DNA of 64,000 nt from JBBQKG01 sp038326655 (GCA_038326655.1 JBBQKG010000016.1:4430-68429); one strand, 5' to 3'. Shown: positions 23,785-32,964, counted from the first letter of the stretch. The notes: generated by a model not told the origin, from the sequence alone. Numbers and translations: made by a program.

Positions 23785-26709
23785 CTACGGGCGCGTCGCT
23801 TCGTCGAGCAGCTGGACGACCGAGCGATAGGTACGCCCGGTCGACTGCTCGAGCGCGATCTCACACGTTCGGTTGGCGGATACGTGCACGTCGAACGAGC
23901 GCCGGGTGACCTCGGCCGCCTCGTCGGCCGTCGCGGCCGCGGTCAGCTCCGGATGGAGCAGGCCGCGGTCGCCCGCCATGCCGCAACAGGTCGCCGCGCC
24001 GGGCACCAGAACCTCGTCCGCGAGCGCGCGCGTGAGCGCCTCGAGTGCCGGCGCGAGCCCGAGATGGCGCGCCGAGCAGGTGGGGTGGAGGGTCGCAGAG
24101 CTCGCGCGGCGGCTCACCTCCAGGCGCGGCAGCAGGCGGTCGTAGGCCCAGCTCACGGCATCGATCACCTCGACCTCGGCGAGCCGCCCCCGCCGTTCGG
24201 TGCCGAGCGCCTCGGGCACATCGCTCGCGATGCCGTGAGCGCACGACGTCGCGTCGATCACGAGCGGGAGCGAGCCTTCATCGGTCCAGCGCCAGACGGA
24301 GTCGGCGAGGCGCGCGGCCATGAAGGCCTGCCCCTCGCGGAATCCCTTCGAGCTCCACGGCGTCGCGCAGCACGTGCCAGCGACGTCCGGAGGGATCCAC
24401 ACCGGAAGCCCGGACCGTGCGGAGACGTCGACGAGTGCCTCGGGCAGCCAGCGGCCGTCGCCGTCGCGTCGTGACGTGCCGAGCATCCGGTTGATGCAGG
24501 CGGGCAGGTAGACCGCGGCGGCGCCGCGCCGCTCGGTCTCCGGAAGCCGCGAAGGGGCGGCGTGGGGAAGTGCGGCATTCCATTCCGGGACGAGCTCGTC
24601 GCCCGCCACCCGCCGGAGCGCGCGGCTGATCGCACGTACCGGACCGTCCCCCGTCACCCGCGCCGCGGCGCCGCCCGCGCGCAGCCCGCCACGCGCGGCG
24701 CGCTCCACCGAGGCCCAGCGCTCTGCGATTCGGCGCGCCCGGCGCTCGGCACGGGCGCCGTGCGAGCGCATGCGGAGGTCCTTGATCAGCTTTCCCGTGT
24801 CGATCGCCACGGGGCAGGCGAGCCGGCAGCTGCCGTCGGCTGCGCAGGTCTGCTCGCCGTCGTAGCCGTACTGCTCCACGAGTGCGAGTTGAACCGCCGA
24901 TCCCTCGGGCTGCCTGGCCATCTCGCGCCGCAGCACGATCCGCTGGCGCGGCGTGGTCGTGAGATCGCGACTCGGGCAGACCGGCTCGCAGAAGCCGCAC
25001 TCGATGCAGGCGTTCGCGTTCGCGACGTCCTCGATCGGCGGTGTCGACTTCAGGTCGCGCAGATGGATGCCCGGGTCCCGGCTCAGCAGCACGTCGGGTC
25101 CCAGCACGCAGTCGGGATCGGCGAGCTGCTTCACCCGCCACATGATCTCGGTGGCCTTCGGGCCCCACTCGCGCTCGACGTAGGGGGCCATGTTGCGACC
25201 CGTCCCGTGCTCGGCCTTGAGCGAGCCGTCGTACTTGTCGACGACCAGCTCGACCAGCGCGGTCATGAAGCTCTCGTAGCGGTCGCGGTCCGCCGGCTCC
25301 GACAGCGTCGGCGTCAGCAGGAAGTGGAGGTTGCCGGCGGAGGCGTGGCCCGCGACGCCGGTGAGAAACTCGTGCTTGCCGAGCAGCGCCTGGATGTCGC
25401 GTGCCGACTCGGCGATTCTCTGCGGGGGGACGCAGACGTCCTCGGTGATCAGCGCGGTGCCCTGCGGGCGCATTGCGCCGACGATGCCGGCCATCCCCTC
25501 GCGCACGCGCCAGAAGCCCTCGACCTCCTCCGGATCGCGCGTAAACGCGGCGGCCTCGAGCAGCTCGCAGCCCGAGACTGCGGCGAGCGCGCGCCGCTCG
25601 AGATCGTCGAGCTCGGCCGGGTCGTCGGTGCGCAGCTCGACCAGCAGCACGGCGCCCTCCGGCGGGATCTCGCGCCATCGCTCGGGCAGTCCGGGAAGCG
25701 TGTACGAGGCCGCGATCAGCGTCGGGTTGACCATCAGCTCGACGGCGCTGGCGCCGGCCTCCACGAGCGCGGGCACCGGCACCGCGGCGGCGTCGATGTC
25801 GGAGAAGAACAGCAGCGCGTTGGTCGTGTGGCGCCCGTGCGGGACGGTTTCGAACTCGGCGTCGGCGATGAACGCCAGCGTCCCCTCCGAGCCGACCAGC
25901 AGACGGCGAAAGATCTCGACGGGCTCGTCGGCGTCGAGAAACGCGCAGAGGCGGTATCCGGTGGTGTTCTTGATCGCGAACTTGTTGCGGATGCGCGCGC
26001 TCAGCTCCGGGTCGGCACGGATCTCGTCGCGGATCTCGGCGAGGCCCCGCGCGAGGCCGGGCTCGGCGGATGCGAATCGCTCCGCGGCCCCGGGCGCCGC
26101 GGTGTCTATCGAGGTCCCCGACGGCAGCACGAAGGTGAGCGCGCGCAACGTCGAGTAGGCGTCGTGTACGACGCCGCAGCGCATCCCGCCGGAGTTGTTT
26201 GCGATCACGCCACCGACGGTCGCGAAATCGGTCGAGGCCGGGTCGGGGCCGAGCCGGCGAGCGTGGCGCACGAGCGCGCGGTTCACGTGTCCCAGCACGG
26301 TCCCGGGCTTCACCCGGACCTGGCCGCCGTCCTCGGAGACGGAGAAGCCGCGGAAGTGGCGGCGCACGTCGACCACGATCCCGTTGCCCTGGGCCTGGCC
26401 GTTGAGGCTCGTCCCGCCCGCGCGCAGCGTGACGGGGATGCCGGTGCGCCGCCCGTAGGCGAGCACCTTTGCGACGTCATCGGCATCGTGGGCCATCACG
26501 ACGGCCTTCGGCATCAGGCGATACGGGCTTGCGTCGGATGCGTACCTGATCAGGTCCAGCACGCGGCCCAGCACGCGCTCGGGGCCGAGCAGCCCCTCGA
26601 GCTCGGTGCGCAGAGGCTCGGCCGTGCCGGCGGCGAGCTCGTCCGGAACGCGGTCCGCGGCCGGCTCGACGGGCGGCGGCGCGAGGGACACCAGATGTCC
26701 ACTGCCCAC
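23785..26709 (-). CDS. FAD-linked oxidase fused to Fe-S/CCG (GlcD-GlcF-like) 2-hydroxyacid dehydrogenase
   Basis: A 974-residue fusion. Residues about 50-250 are an FAD_binding_4 domain (PVTLRAGGTSLNGQAQGNGI, then ATVGGVIANNSGGMRCGV). Residues 250-530 are the FAD-oxidase C-terminal domain, ending GTGRNMAPYVEREWG. Two 4Fe-4S motifs follow (CIECGFCEPVCPS; CAADGSCRLACPV), and then two cysteine-rich domains with CCATPWSSKGF and CCGMAGDRG. The layout equals GlcD plus GlcF or D-lactate dehydrogenase proteins that pass electrons from a 2-hydroxyacid to quinone. GTG at 26709 overlaps the stop of the decarboxylase gene by one base (TAGTG), so the two are translationally coupled. A 2-hydroxyacid whose 2-oxoacid is then decarboxylated is the natural inference. 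Confidence 0.87.
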   Translation of the reverse strand: MGSGHLVSLAPPPVEPAADRVPDELAAGTAEPLRTELEGLLGPERVLGRVLDLIRYASDASPYRLMPKAVVMAHDADDVAKVLAYGRRTGIPVTLRAGGTSLNGQAQGNGIVVDVRRHFRGFSVSEDGGQVRVKPGTVLGHVNRALVRHARRLGPDPASTDFATVGGVIANNSGGMRCGVVHDAYSTLRALTFVLPSGTSIDTAAPGAAERFASAEPGLARGLAEIRDEIRADPELSARIRNKFAIKNTTGYRLCAFLDADEPVEIFRRLLVGSEGTLAFIADAEFETVPHGRHTTNALLFFSDIDAAAVPVPALVEAGASAVELMVNPTLIAASYTLPGLPERWREIPPEGAVLLVELRTDDPAELDDLERRALAAVSGCELLEAAAFTRDPEEVEGFWRVREGMAGIVGAMRPQGTALITEDVCVPPQRIAESARDIQALLGKHEFLTGVAGHASAGNLHFLLTPTLSEPADRDRYESFMTALVELVVDKYDGSLKAEHGTGRNMAPYVEREWGPKATEIMWRVKQLADPDCVLGPDVLLSRDPGIHLRDLKSTPPIEDVANANACIECGFCEPVCPSRDLTTTPRQRIVLRREMARQPEGSAVQLALVEQYGYDGEQTCAADGSCRLACPVAIDTGKLIKDLRMRSHGARAERRARRIAERWASVERAARGGLRAGGAAARVTGDGPVRAISRALRRVAGDELVPEWNAALPHAAPSRLPETERRGAAAVYLPACINRMLGTSRRDGDGRWLPEALVDVSARSGLPVWIPPDVAGTCCATPWSSKGFREGQAFMAARLADSVWRWTDEGSLPLVIDATSCAHGIASDVPEALGTERRGRLAEVEVIDAVSWAYDRLLPRLEVSRRASSATLHPTCSARHLGLAPALEALTRALADEVLVPGAATCCGMAGDRGLLHPELTAAATADEAAEVTRRSFDVHVSANRTCEIALEQSTGRTYRSVVQLLDEATRP

Positions 26710-28358
26710 TAGAAGAGCGCCATCCCGGATGTGACCGGGACCTCGACCAGCTGCGGCGCGCTCGACGCCAGGCCGGCATCGAGGGCCTCGCGGAGTTCGT
26801 CGCGGCCGCGTACGCGGCGGGACTCGACTCCGTAGGCCTTTGCAATCTCGGCGGTCTCCAGCGCGGGCAGGTCGAGCCCCGGGGCGCCGGTGACGCCCTC
26901 GATCTCGGCGAACCACTTCAGGATCCCGTACTCCTCGTTGCGCAGCACGAGGAATGTGACCGGCACCTTGTACGCGGCGGCGGTCCAGAAGCCGGTGATC
27001 GCGTACTGCGCCGAGCCCTCGCCGAGCACGCACACGACAGGGCGATCCGGACAGGCGAGCTGCACGCCGATGCCGGCCGACAGCCCGTAGCCGAGCCCGC
27101 CGCCGGCGCAGAAGAAGTAGCTCCCCGGCCGGGAGATGCGCAGCCGGTTTCGCAGCGCAAGCGTGCTGGTCGGGGACTCGAGCACCACGATGCCGTCCTC
27201 AGGCAGGGACTCGGCGAGCGTCGCGTGCACGGCCGAGGGGCTAAGCGGGTCGCTGTCCTCGACGGGCGGCGGGTCGTCCATCGGCTCGGGCGCCGGGCGG
27301 TCGGACTCGCCCACGAGCGCGAGCAGCGCCTCGAGCGTGAGCCGCACGTCGGCCACGATCGCGTCCCCGACCGGGGCGCGCGCGGCTTCGTCCGGGTCAC
27401 TCGTGACCTGCACGAGCTCCGCGCCCTCGGGCAGCGGCGGCCCGGGGATGTACGGGTAGTAGGGGAATACCGACGAGCCGGCGACCAGCACGAAGTCGTG
27501 CCCTTCGAGCGCCTGGCTGACAGGCCCGATCGCCGGAGGCAGGACGCCGCGGAAATTCGGATGCCCCTCCGGGAAGCCGAGCCGCCCTCCACCGGGTGCG
27601 GGCGAGGCCCAGACCGGCAGCCGGCACCGCTCGGCGAGCGCCACGGCCGCGTCCCAGCCGCCGCTCGCGTCGACGTCGGGACCGGCGACCATCACGGGGC
27701 TGGCGGCGGCCTCGAGCCGACGCGCGAGGGCGCGCACCGCGTCCGGATCGGGGCCGGCCCGGCCGACGACCGACCGCTCGATCGCACGCCGAGCGTCCCC
27801 CTGCTCGATCTCGACCGACCAGTCGTCCATCGGCAGTGACACGAACGCCGGTCCCTTCGGAGGCAGGCTCGCGAAGTGGATCGCCCGCGCAAGCGCGGCC
27901 GGGATCTCCTCGGCGCGCGGCGGCTCGTAGCTCCACTTCACGAAGGGGTGCGGAACGCGTGTGGCGTCACGGTTGGTGAGGTTCGCCTGCATCGTGATGT
28001 GCGCGCGCACCTGCTGCCCGGCGGTGAGCAGCAGCGGCGACTTGTTCGCCTGCGCGTTGAAGATCGCGCCCATTGCGTTGCCGACGCCGGGAGCGGTGTG
28101 CAGGTTCACATGCGTGGGCCGGCCCGTGGCCTGGGCGAAGCCGTCGGCCATGCCGACCACGACCGCCTCCTGGAGCCCGAGCACGTATCTGAAGTCGGCC
28201 GGGAAGTCGGCGAGCATCGGCAGCTCGGTCGACCCGGGATTCCCGAACACGGTCGTCATCCCGTGCGCTCGAAACAGGTCGAACGCCGCCTCGCGCACCG
28301 TCGTGGCGCCTGAGTCGCGAGCTCCGACGATCGGGTCGCTCGTGCGGGTGGCCGCCAT
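26709..28358 (-). CDS. ThDP-dependent decarboxylase, benzoylformate-decarboxylase-like
   Basis: A 549-residue thiamine-diphosphate enzyme with N-terminal PYR, central and C-terminal PP domains. Aligned by motif to Pseudomonas benzoylformate decarboxylase, Ser43 (GNPGSTE), cofactor-activating Glu64 (GLQEAVV) and His87 (NLHTAPGVGNAMG) are kept. The second active-site His (in VFRYHQY of the known enzyme) is Tyr301 here (VFPYYPY). The cofactor-metal GDGS is GEGS (LGEGSAQYAI), followed by RNEEYG. A 2-oxoacid decarboxylase of altered specificity, or a carboligase, is likely. It lies in an operon between a PfkB kinase and the FAD/Fe-S oxidase, with which it shares one base. Confidence 0.82.
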   Translation of the reverse strand: MAATRTSDPIVGARDSGATTVREAAFDLFRAHGMTTVFGNPGSTELPMLADFPADFRYVLGLQEAVVVGMADGFAQATGRPTHVNLHTAPGVGNAMGAIFNAQANKSPLLLTAGQQVRAHITMQANLTNRDATRVPHPFVKWSYEPPRAEEIPAALARAIHFASLPPKGPAFVSLPMDDWSVEIEQGDARRAIERSVVGRAGPDPDAVRALARRLEAAASPVMVAGPDVDASGGWDAAVALAERCRLPVWASPAPGGGRLGFPEGHPNFRGVLPPAIGPVSQALEGHDFVLVAGSSVFPYYPYIPGPPLPEGAELVQVTSDPDEAARAPVGDAIVADVRLTLEALLALVGESDRPAPEPMDDPPPVEDSDPLSPSAVHATLAESLPEDGIVVLESPTSTLALRNRLRISRPGSYFFCAGGGLGYGLSAGIGVQLACPDRPVVCVLGEGSAQYAITGFWTAAAYKVPVTFLVLRNEEYGILKWFAEIEGVTGAPGLDLPALETAEIAKAYGVESRRVRGRDELREALDAGLASSAPQLVEVPVTSGMALF

Positions 28359-28369
28359 CGGCCGCAATC

Positions 28370-29299
28370 CTATTCGAGCCGCGGGGTGCTGGTTTCGAGC
28401 TCGAGCACCGTGTCGAGGTCGAAGTCGCCGTGGTCCGTGCCGAGGCCCTGGGCGACGAGCGCCGCTGTCGCACAACCCAGCTCCGCCGCGGCACGGCGAT
28501 CTCGGCCGAGCGCGAGGCCGCGAAGAAAGCCGGCCGAGAACGCGTCGCCGCAGCCCGTCGTGTCGATCACCTCGACTGCGAACGCTGGCACCCGCTCGGT
28601 GCCGTCGCGATCCACGATCAGGACCCCCCCGGCTCCGCAGGTCGCCGCGACGCAGCCGACGCCGTGCTCGAGCAGCGCGCGGCACCCTGCCTCGACATCG
28701 GTTGCGCCCGTGAACCCGATCGCCTGCTCGTCGTTGGGCAGCAGGTAGTCGAGGTGGGGCAATGCGGGGGCGATCCAGTCGAGGATGCCCATGTCGCCCG
28801 GCGCGAGCACGTCGGCCGAGGTGACCGCGCCCTGCTCGCGCGCGCGGCCGAGGATCTCCGCCGCCGCCTCGCCCCCCATGAACTCCGGTCCGCCGAGATG
28901 GAGGTGGCTGGTGCCGGCGATCGCATCCCACGCGACGTCGGCGGGACCGTAGGTCGAGTTAGCTCCGACCACGTGGAAAGCGGGCCGTGAGCCGTCGGGG
29001 CGGATCGGTAGCACGCTTGCGGAGGTCTGGACGTCCACACGGCGCACGAGCAGCGAGGTGTCGACCCGGTCGCGCTCGAGCAGCGCGACCAGCATGTCGC
29101 CGAGCGGATCTGTGCCGACCGCGCCCGCGCTCCGGACTCCCGCGCCCAGCTTCGCGAGGATCAGGGCCGTGCCCCCGGCCGATCCCGCCGCGGTCATCTT
29201 GATCTCCTCGACGAGCTGTCCGCCCTGTCCCTCGGGGATCTGCTCGACCGGGCGAACGAGCACGTCGAGCACGTGCACGCCCATCGCGACCGCGTTCAC
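28370..29299 (-). CDS. PfkB-family carbohydrate kinase
   Basis: A 309-residue ribokinase-like enzyme. The N-terminal GSAGGTALILAKLGAGVRSA is PfkB signature 1. The C-terminal DTTGCGDAFSAGFLRGLALG is signature 2, with the catalytic Asp in GCGD (Cys replaces the usual Ala). It phosphorylates a sugar, nucleoside or polyol; the substrate is unknown. GTG at 29299 follows GGAGGAGG and overlaps the aldolase stop (GTGA). Kinase and class II aldolase together resemble sugar-phosphate cleavage modules such as 5-deoxyribose or ketose disposal. Confidence 0.85.
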   Translation of the reverse strand: MNAVAMGVHVLDVLVRPVEQIPEGQGGQLVEEIKMTAAGSAGGTALILAKLGAGVRSAGAVGTDPLGDMLVALLERDRVDTSLLVRRVDVQTSASVLPIRPDGSRPAFHVVGANSTYGPADVAWDAIAGTSHLHLGGPEFMGGEAAAEILGRAREQGAVTSADVLAPGDMGILDWIAPALPHLDYLLPNDEQAIGFTGATDVEAGCRALLEHGVGCVAATCGAGGVLIVDRDGTERVPAFAVEVIDTTGCGDAFSAGFLRGLALGRDRRAAAELGCATAALVAQGLGTDHGDFDLDTVLELETSTPRLE

Positions 29300-29952
29300 C
29301 TTGCCTCCTCCGCCGGGCGGACGCGGCCGTAGCCTCGCGCCGTCGCGACGTCGATCACGGCGCGCTGCTGGGCGGCGTCGAGCGCGCGCGGGTTCCCGAG
29401 CGCCGCCGCTCGCCAGTAGACCGTCGCCGCCCACTCGAGCAACTCGGTCGCGCGCACCGCGCCGGCGAGGTCGGGTCCCAGCGTGACCGCGCCGTGATTG
29501 GCCATCAGCGCTGCGGTTCTGCCCTCGAGGGCATCTGCGACCGCGCGGGCGAGCTCGGGCGTGCCGAAGGTCGTGTAGGGGGCAACGCGCACCGCGCCCC
29601 CGAGCGCGAGCATCTCGTAATGGACGCAGGGCAGCTCGTCCAGCACGCACGACAACGCCGTCGCGATCGGCGCGTGCGTGTGCACGACCGCGCCGGCCCC
29701 GTAACGGGCATAGATGCCGAGGTGGAGGTCGATCTCCGATGTCGGCGCGAGCGATCCGTCGGCGACGTTTCCCTCGAGGTCCACGACCGTGACCTGCTCG
29801 GGATCGAGCTCGGCGAGCACCGCGCCGGTGGGTGTGATCGCGACGTGGTCGTCACGCCGGGCGCTGACATTGCCGGATGTGCCTGCAACCAGCCCTGCGG
29901 CGGCGAGCTCGCGCGCCGCCCCAGCGACGTTTTCCCGCTCCCGCTCCAGCAT
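29296..29952 (-). CDS. Class II aldolase/adducin-family protein
   Basis: A 218-residue fuculose-phosphate-aldolase-like protein. LVAGTSGNVSAR (phosphate loop), VVHTHAPIATALSC (two zinc His), YTTFGTPELARAV and ANHGAVTLG (third His) are all present. The catalytic acidic residue is likely in SEIDLHLGIY. Family members cleave ketose-1-phosphates into DHAP and an aldehyde, or act as epimerases. It is the first gene of a four-gene minus-strand operon and lies 46 nt from the divergent PfkB kinase at 29999. Confidence 0.85.
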   Translation of the reverse strand: MLERERENVAGAARELAAAGLVAGTSGNVSARRDDHVAITPTGAVLAELDPEQVTVVDLEGNVADGSLAPTSEIDLHLGIYARYGAGAVVHTHAPIATALSCVLDELPCVHYEMLALGGAVRVAPYTTFGTPELARAVADALEGRTAALMANHGAVTLGPDLAGAVRATELLEWAATVYWRAAALGNPRALDAAQQRAVIDVATARGYGRVRPAEEAR

Positions 29953-29998
29953 GGGCGGGCATGCTAACCAGTGGCGCTCCACTACCCTGCGCGGCGCT

Positions 29999-30838
29999 AT
30001 GCGCTTTGCGGTCGTTGGGCATGTCGAGTGGGTCGATTTCCTGCGGGTCTCGCACGTCCCCCTGGCGGGGGAGATCGTGGCCGCGGAGGAGCATTGGGAC
30101 GAGGCCGCGGGCGGCGGCGCGGTGGCCGCGGTCCAGCTCGCCAAGCTCGCCGGTGCGGTCACATTCTTCACGGCGCTCGGCAGCGACGATCTCGGCGACC
30201 GCGCCGGCGTGGAGCTCGCCGGGCAGGGAGCTGACCTCGAGGCCGCCCGGCGGGAGGGCCCCCAGCGGCGCGCGGTCACGTTCCTCGACGGCGCCGGCGA
30301 GCGCACGATCACGACGATCGGGAAGCGGCTCGTGCCGGTCGGCGCCGACGGTCTCGCCTGGGACCGCCTCGGGGAGATGGACGGCGTCTACTTCACGGCC
30401 GGCGACGCCGCCGCGCTGCGCGCTGCGCGCGCGGCGCGCACGCTGGTCGTCACACCACGCGCCGGGGAGGCGCTTGCGGGAAGCGGCATCACGGTCGATG
30501 CACTCGTGCGCAGCGGCAACGACGCCGGCGAGCAGGCCGATCCCGCCGAGCTCGGCTTCTCCGCGCGCATGATCTTCACCACGCGCGGGCGGGACGGCGG
30601 GACCTACGTCGGCGCCGAGGGTCGTTCTGGGACGTTCAAGGCTGCGTCGCTCGAGGGCCCCGTTGTGGATTCCTACGGCGCCGGGGATTCGTTCGCCGCG
30701 GGGCTCACGTTCGGACTTGGCGCGGGCATGGACGTCGAGGCGGCGCTCTCTGTCGCGGCGCGGTGCGGGGCCGGCAACCTCACCGGGCGCGGCCCGTACA
30801 CGGGCCAGCCCACCGCCGCGGATCTCGGTCTGCGCTAG
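29999..30838 (+). CDS. PfkB-family carbohydrate kinase, second copy
   Basis: A 279-residue ribokinase-like protein starting MRFAVVGHVEWVDFLRVSHV. It has the GGGAVAAVQLAKLAG signature 1 region and VVDSYGAGDSFAAGLTFGLG with catalytic GAGD at the C-terminus. It is only distantly similar to the kinase at 28370 and somewhat shorter, so a different substrate is likely. It is transcribed divergently from the aldolase operon across 46 nt, implying shared regulation. A second SDR gene follows 22 nt after its stop. Confidence 0.85.
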   Translation: MRFAVVGHVEWVDFLRVSHVPLAGEIVAAEEHWDEAAGGGAVAAVQLAKLAGAVTFFTALGSDDLGDRAGVELAGQGADLEAARREGPQRRAVTFLDGAGERTITTIGKRLVPVGADGLAWDRLGEMDGVYFTAGDAAALRAARAARTLVVTPRAGEALAGSGITVDALVRSGNDAGEQADPAELGFSARMIFTTRGRDGGTYVGAEGRSGTFKAASLEGPVVDSYGAGDSFAAGLTFGLGAGMDVEAALSVAARCGAGNLTGRGPYTGQPTAADLGLR

Positions 30839-30860
30839 CGCGGTCGCATACGATCCGCGC

Positions 30861-31649
30861 GTGATCGCCCTCGTCACCGGAGCCTCGAGCGGGATCGGCG
30901 AAGCAACCGCCCGCCGCCTTGCGCGGGAGCCGGGCAGTCACCTGGTGCTGGTCGCGCGGCGCGAGCAGCGGCTGCGCGCGCTCGCCGCCGAGCTGGGCGG
31001 CGCGACCGTGATCGCGGTGGACCTCGTCGCCGAGGACGCGCCCGAGCTGATCGCACGCACGGTCGAGCGCGAACACGGGCAGCTCGACCTGCTCGTCAAC
31101 AACGCGGGCGCGGCCTGGCGCGGGCGCTTCGGCGAGGCGGGATGGGAGAACGTCCGCCGCCACATGGAGCTGAACTTCGACGCGACCGTCCGTCTCACCG
31201 AGGCGCTGCTGCCGCTGCTGCGCCGCTCGGCGCCGAGCGCGATCGTCAACATCGCGAGCACCGCCGCACGGGTCGCGCGCGGAAACTCCGGCGCCTATTC
31301 GGCGAGCAAGTTCGCGCTCTGCGGGTGGAACGACGCGCTGTACCTGGAGGAGCGCGAGCACGGCGTGCACGTCGGCGTGGTGCTGCCGGGGTTCGTCGCC
31401 ACGGAGGGGTTCCCGCAGCGCGAGCTCCGGGACAGGATCGCGACGCGCTGGCTCGTGTCGCGCCCGGAGAAAGTAGCCGATGCGATCGTGGACGTGGGCC
31501 TCGGGCGCAAGGCGGAGCGCTTCGTGCCGCGGTTTTACTGGATCGCGTCAGCGCTGCGCGCGGTCGCCCCCGGCGTGCTGCGCCGCGCCCTCGGCCGAGG
31601 AAGCGCGGCGATCACGCCGGCCACGGGCGCCGACGCCGCCGAGCGCTAG
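30861..31649 (+). CDS. Short-chain dehydrogenase/reductase
   Basis: A 262-residue classical SDR: VTGASSGIGEATARRL (NAD(P) loop), the basic pair VARREQR favouring NADPH, NNAGAAWRGRF, catalytic Ser in NIASTAA, and YSASK for Tyr/Lys. PGFVATEGFPQ follows. The C-terminal hydrophobic stretch RFYWIASALRAVAPGVLRRA resembles membrane-associated SDRs acting on lipids. GTG start, 22 nt behind the kinase stop. Its TAG stop shares the CTAG tetranucleotide with the stop of the convergent DsbA-like gene. Confidence 0.87.
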   Translation: MIALVTGASSGIGEATARRLAREPGSHLVLVARREQRLRALAAELGGATVIAVDLVAEDAPELIARTVEREHGQLDLLVNNAGAAWRGRFGEAGWENVRRHMELNFDATVRLTEALLPLLRRSAPSAIVNIASTAARVARGNSGAYSASKFALCGWNDALYLEEREHGVHVGVVLPGFVATEGFPQRELRDRIATRWLVSRPEKVADAIVDVGLGRKAERFVPRFYWIASALRAVAPGVLRRALGRGSAAITPATGADAAER

Positions 31650-32554
31650 CCCGTCAACGCGACGGCCTGCGCGCCGAGGCCGATCAGCGGACCGTGGTGC
31701 CCCGGGAGCGTCCAGAAGCCGTCCGAGCCGACGTGATGCTCGACCGCGACGAGGCCGAGCTGCTCGCGCGCCTGGGCGAAGTCGATGTCGCAGAGGACCG
31801 CGACCTCCTGGGTCGCCAGCGGCGTCCCTGCCCAGCGCAGCACCTCCTCCACCGATTCCGGCGGCTCGCGCCGCTCGAGCCCCGGCACGAGGTTCGCGAG
31901 GATCGCGTCGTAGACGGCGAACGGCTGGAATCCGGGAATCGAGATCGTGACGCCGTCGGCAAGGCGCGTCACCTCGTAGCTGGGGCAGGTGTAGCGGCGC
32001 CCGCCGGACCAGTTCGCGAGCTTGTGGTCGAGCACGCGTGCGGCTGGGAGGGGTAGTCGCGCGGCCGCCATGTCGGCCGCCAGCGCCTCCTCCACCTCGG
32101 GCAGCTCGCTCCAGCGTGCAAGCATCTCTGCATCGATGCCGGCGTCGGCCGCCGCATCGGCGAGGGTCGCCGGCTCGTCGATCAGCTGGCCGCGGAAGTT
32201 CCGGACGCGCAGGCTGCGAAGCAGCAGGCGGGCCTCGTGCCTGCCGGCCTTCTCGCGGGCGGCCACGAAGGCCTGGCAGGCGAGCCGCGTGCCGGGCACC
32301 CGCGGGCGGAGCCGCGTGTCGATCGGCATGCGGTGGTCGTGGGCGATCCGCCGCTGTGAGTTCGAGATGAACTCGGGCGTGTAGCCGCGGTCGGCGTACT
32401 CGTCGGCCGTGTCGGCCAGCACGACCATGCGCGGCAGCCACTCGATCCAGCCCTCGTAGAGCCAGTCGAGCCGGCGCCGAAACGGCTCGGCGCTGTACGC
32501 CCACGGGCACGCGGGATCGGTGAACTCGCTGATCTTCACGCAGACGTCGGGCAT
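31646..32554 (-). CDS. DsbA-family thioredoxin-like protein (FrnE/HCCA-isomerase-like)
   Basis: A 302-residue DSBA-like thioredoxin-fold protein. The N-terminal ISEFTDPACPWAYSAEPFRR holds CPWAYS in place of CxxC, as in 2-hydroxychromene-2-carboxylate isomerases and FrnE-like proteins. The helical insertion contains HRMPIDTRLRP and VAAREKAGRHEARLLLRSLR. The last 100 residues are an extra domain (SYEVTRLADGVTISIPGFQP and so on) not usual for DsbA. It is probably a glutathione/thiol-related isomerase or redox protein, with the cognate substrate unknown. ATG 32554. Confidence 0.75.
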   Translation of the reverse strand: MPDVCVKISEFTDPACPWAYSAEPFRRRLDWLYEGWIEWLPRMVVLADTADEYADRGYTPEFISNSQRRIAHDHRMPIDTRLRPRVPGTRLACQAFVAAREKAGRHEARLLLRSLRVRNFRGQLIDEPATLADAAADAGIDAEMLARWSELPEVEEALAADMAAARLPLPAARVLDHKLANWSGGRRYTCPSYEVTRLADGVTISIPGFQPFAVYDAILANLVPGLERREPPESVEEVLRWAGTPLATQEVAVLCDIDFAQAREQLGLVAVEHHVGSDGFWTLPGHHGPLIGLGAQAVALTG

Positions 32555-32613
32555 CGGTGGAAAGGCTAGAGCGCCGGCGGGTGGACGCGTCCGCGGAGCG
32601 CTATCGTCGCGGC

Positions 32614-32964
32614 GTGGCCAAGCGGAGGCAGCGCCAACGCCGTGCAGCCGCGGCCGTCCCCACGCACGACTACGCGGACGCCGAGGGCAACGTGCTGACG
32701 CTGCGCGAGTCGCTGTCGCCCGGCACCGTCGAGAAGCTGAAGGACCCGGCCGCCTCCACGGCGGCATCCGCCGATGACGTCTGGCGCAGGCGCACGGAAA
32801 TGCTGTTCGAGCGGCTCGCCGTGCGGTGGACGATCGCGGGCCTCCCGCTGACGGGCCAGAAGGAGCTGCTCGGCCGTTACCGCCTGGCCGACCAGGAGAC
32901 GCAGAGGTGGGTGCGCGAGACGATCGACGAGCACCTGCGAAACCACCAGCCGGAACTGAGGTGA
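32614..32964 (+). CDS. Conserved hypothetical protein
   Basis: A 116-residue soluble protein with a basic N-terminus (AKRRQRQRRAAA), the segment HDYADAEGNVLTLRESLSPG and a helical C-terminal half. GTG at 32614 is preferred over an ATG at 32557, whose extension is Arg-rich and unlike a protein. It is followed after 5 nt by the patatin gene, so the two are likely co-transcribed. No domain is recognised. Confidence 0.6.
   Translation: MAKRRQRQRRAAAAVPTHDYADAEGNVLTLRESLSPGTVEKLKDPAASTAASADDVWRRRTEMLFERLAVRWTIAGLPLTGQKELLGRYRLADQETQRWVRETIDEHLRNHQPELR

Noticed and set aside
24562..26712. Plus-strand open frame of about 716 codons opposite the FAD/Fe-S oxidase
   Set aside because: Mirror of codon bias in the real gene; no domain pattern and the minus-strand frame carries Fe-S and FAD motifs.
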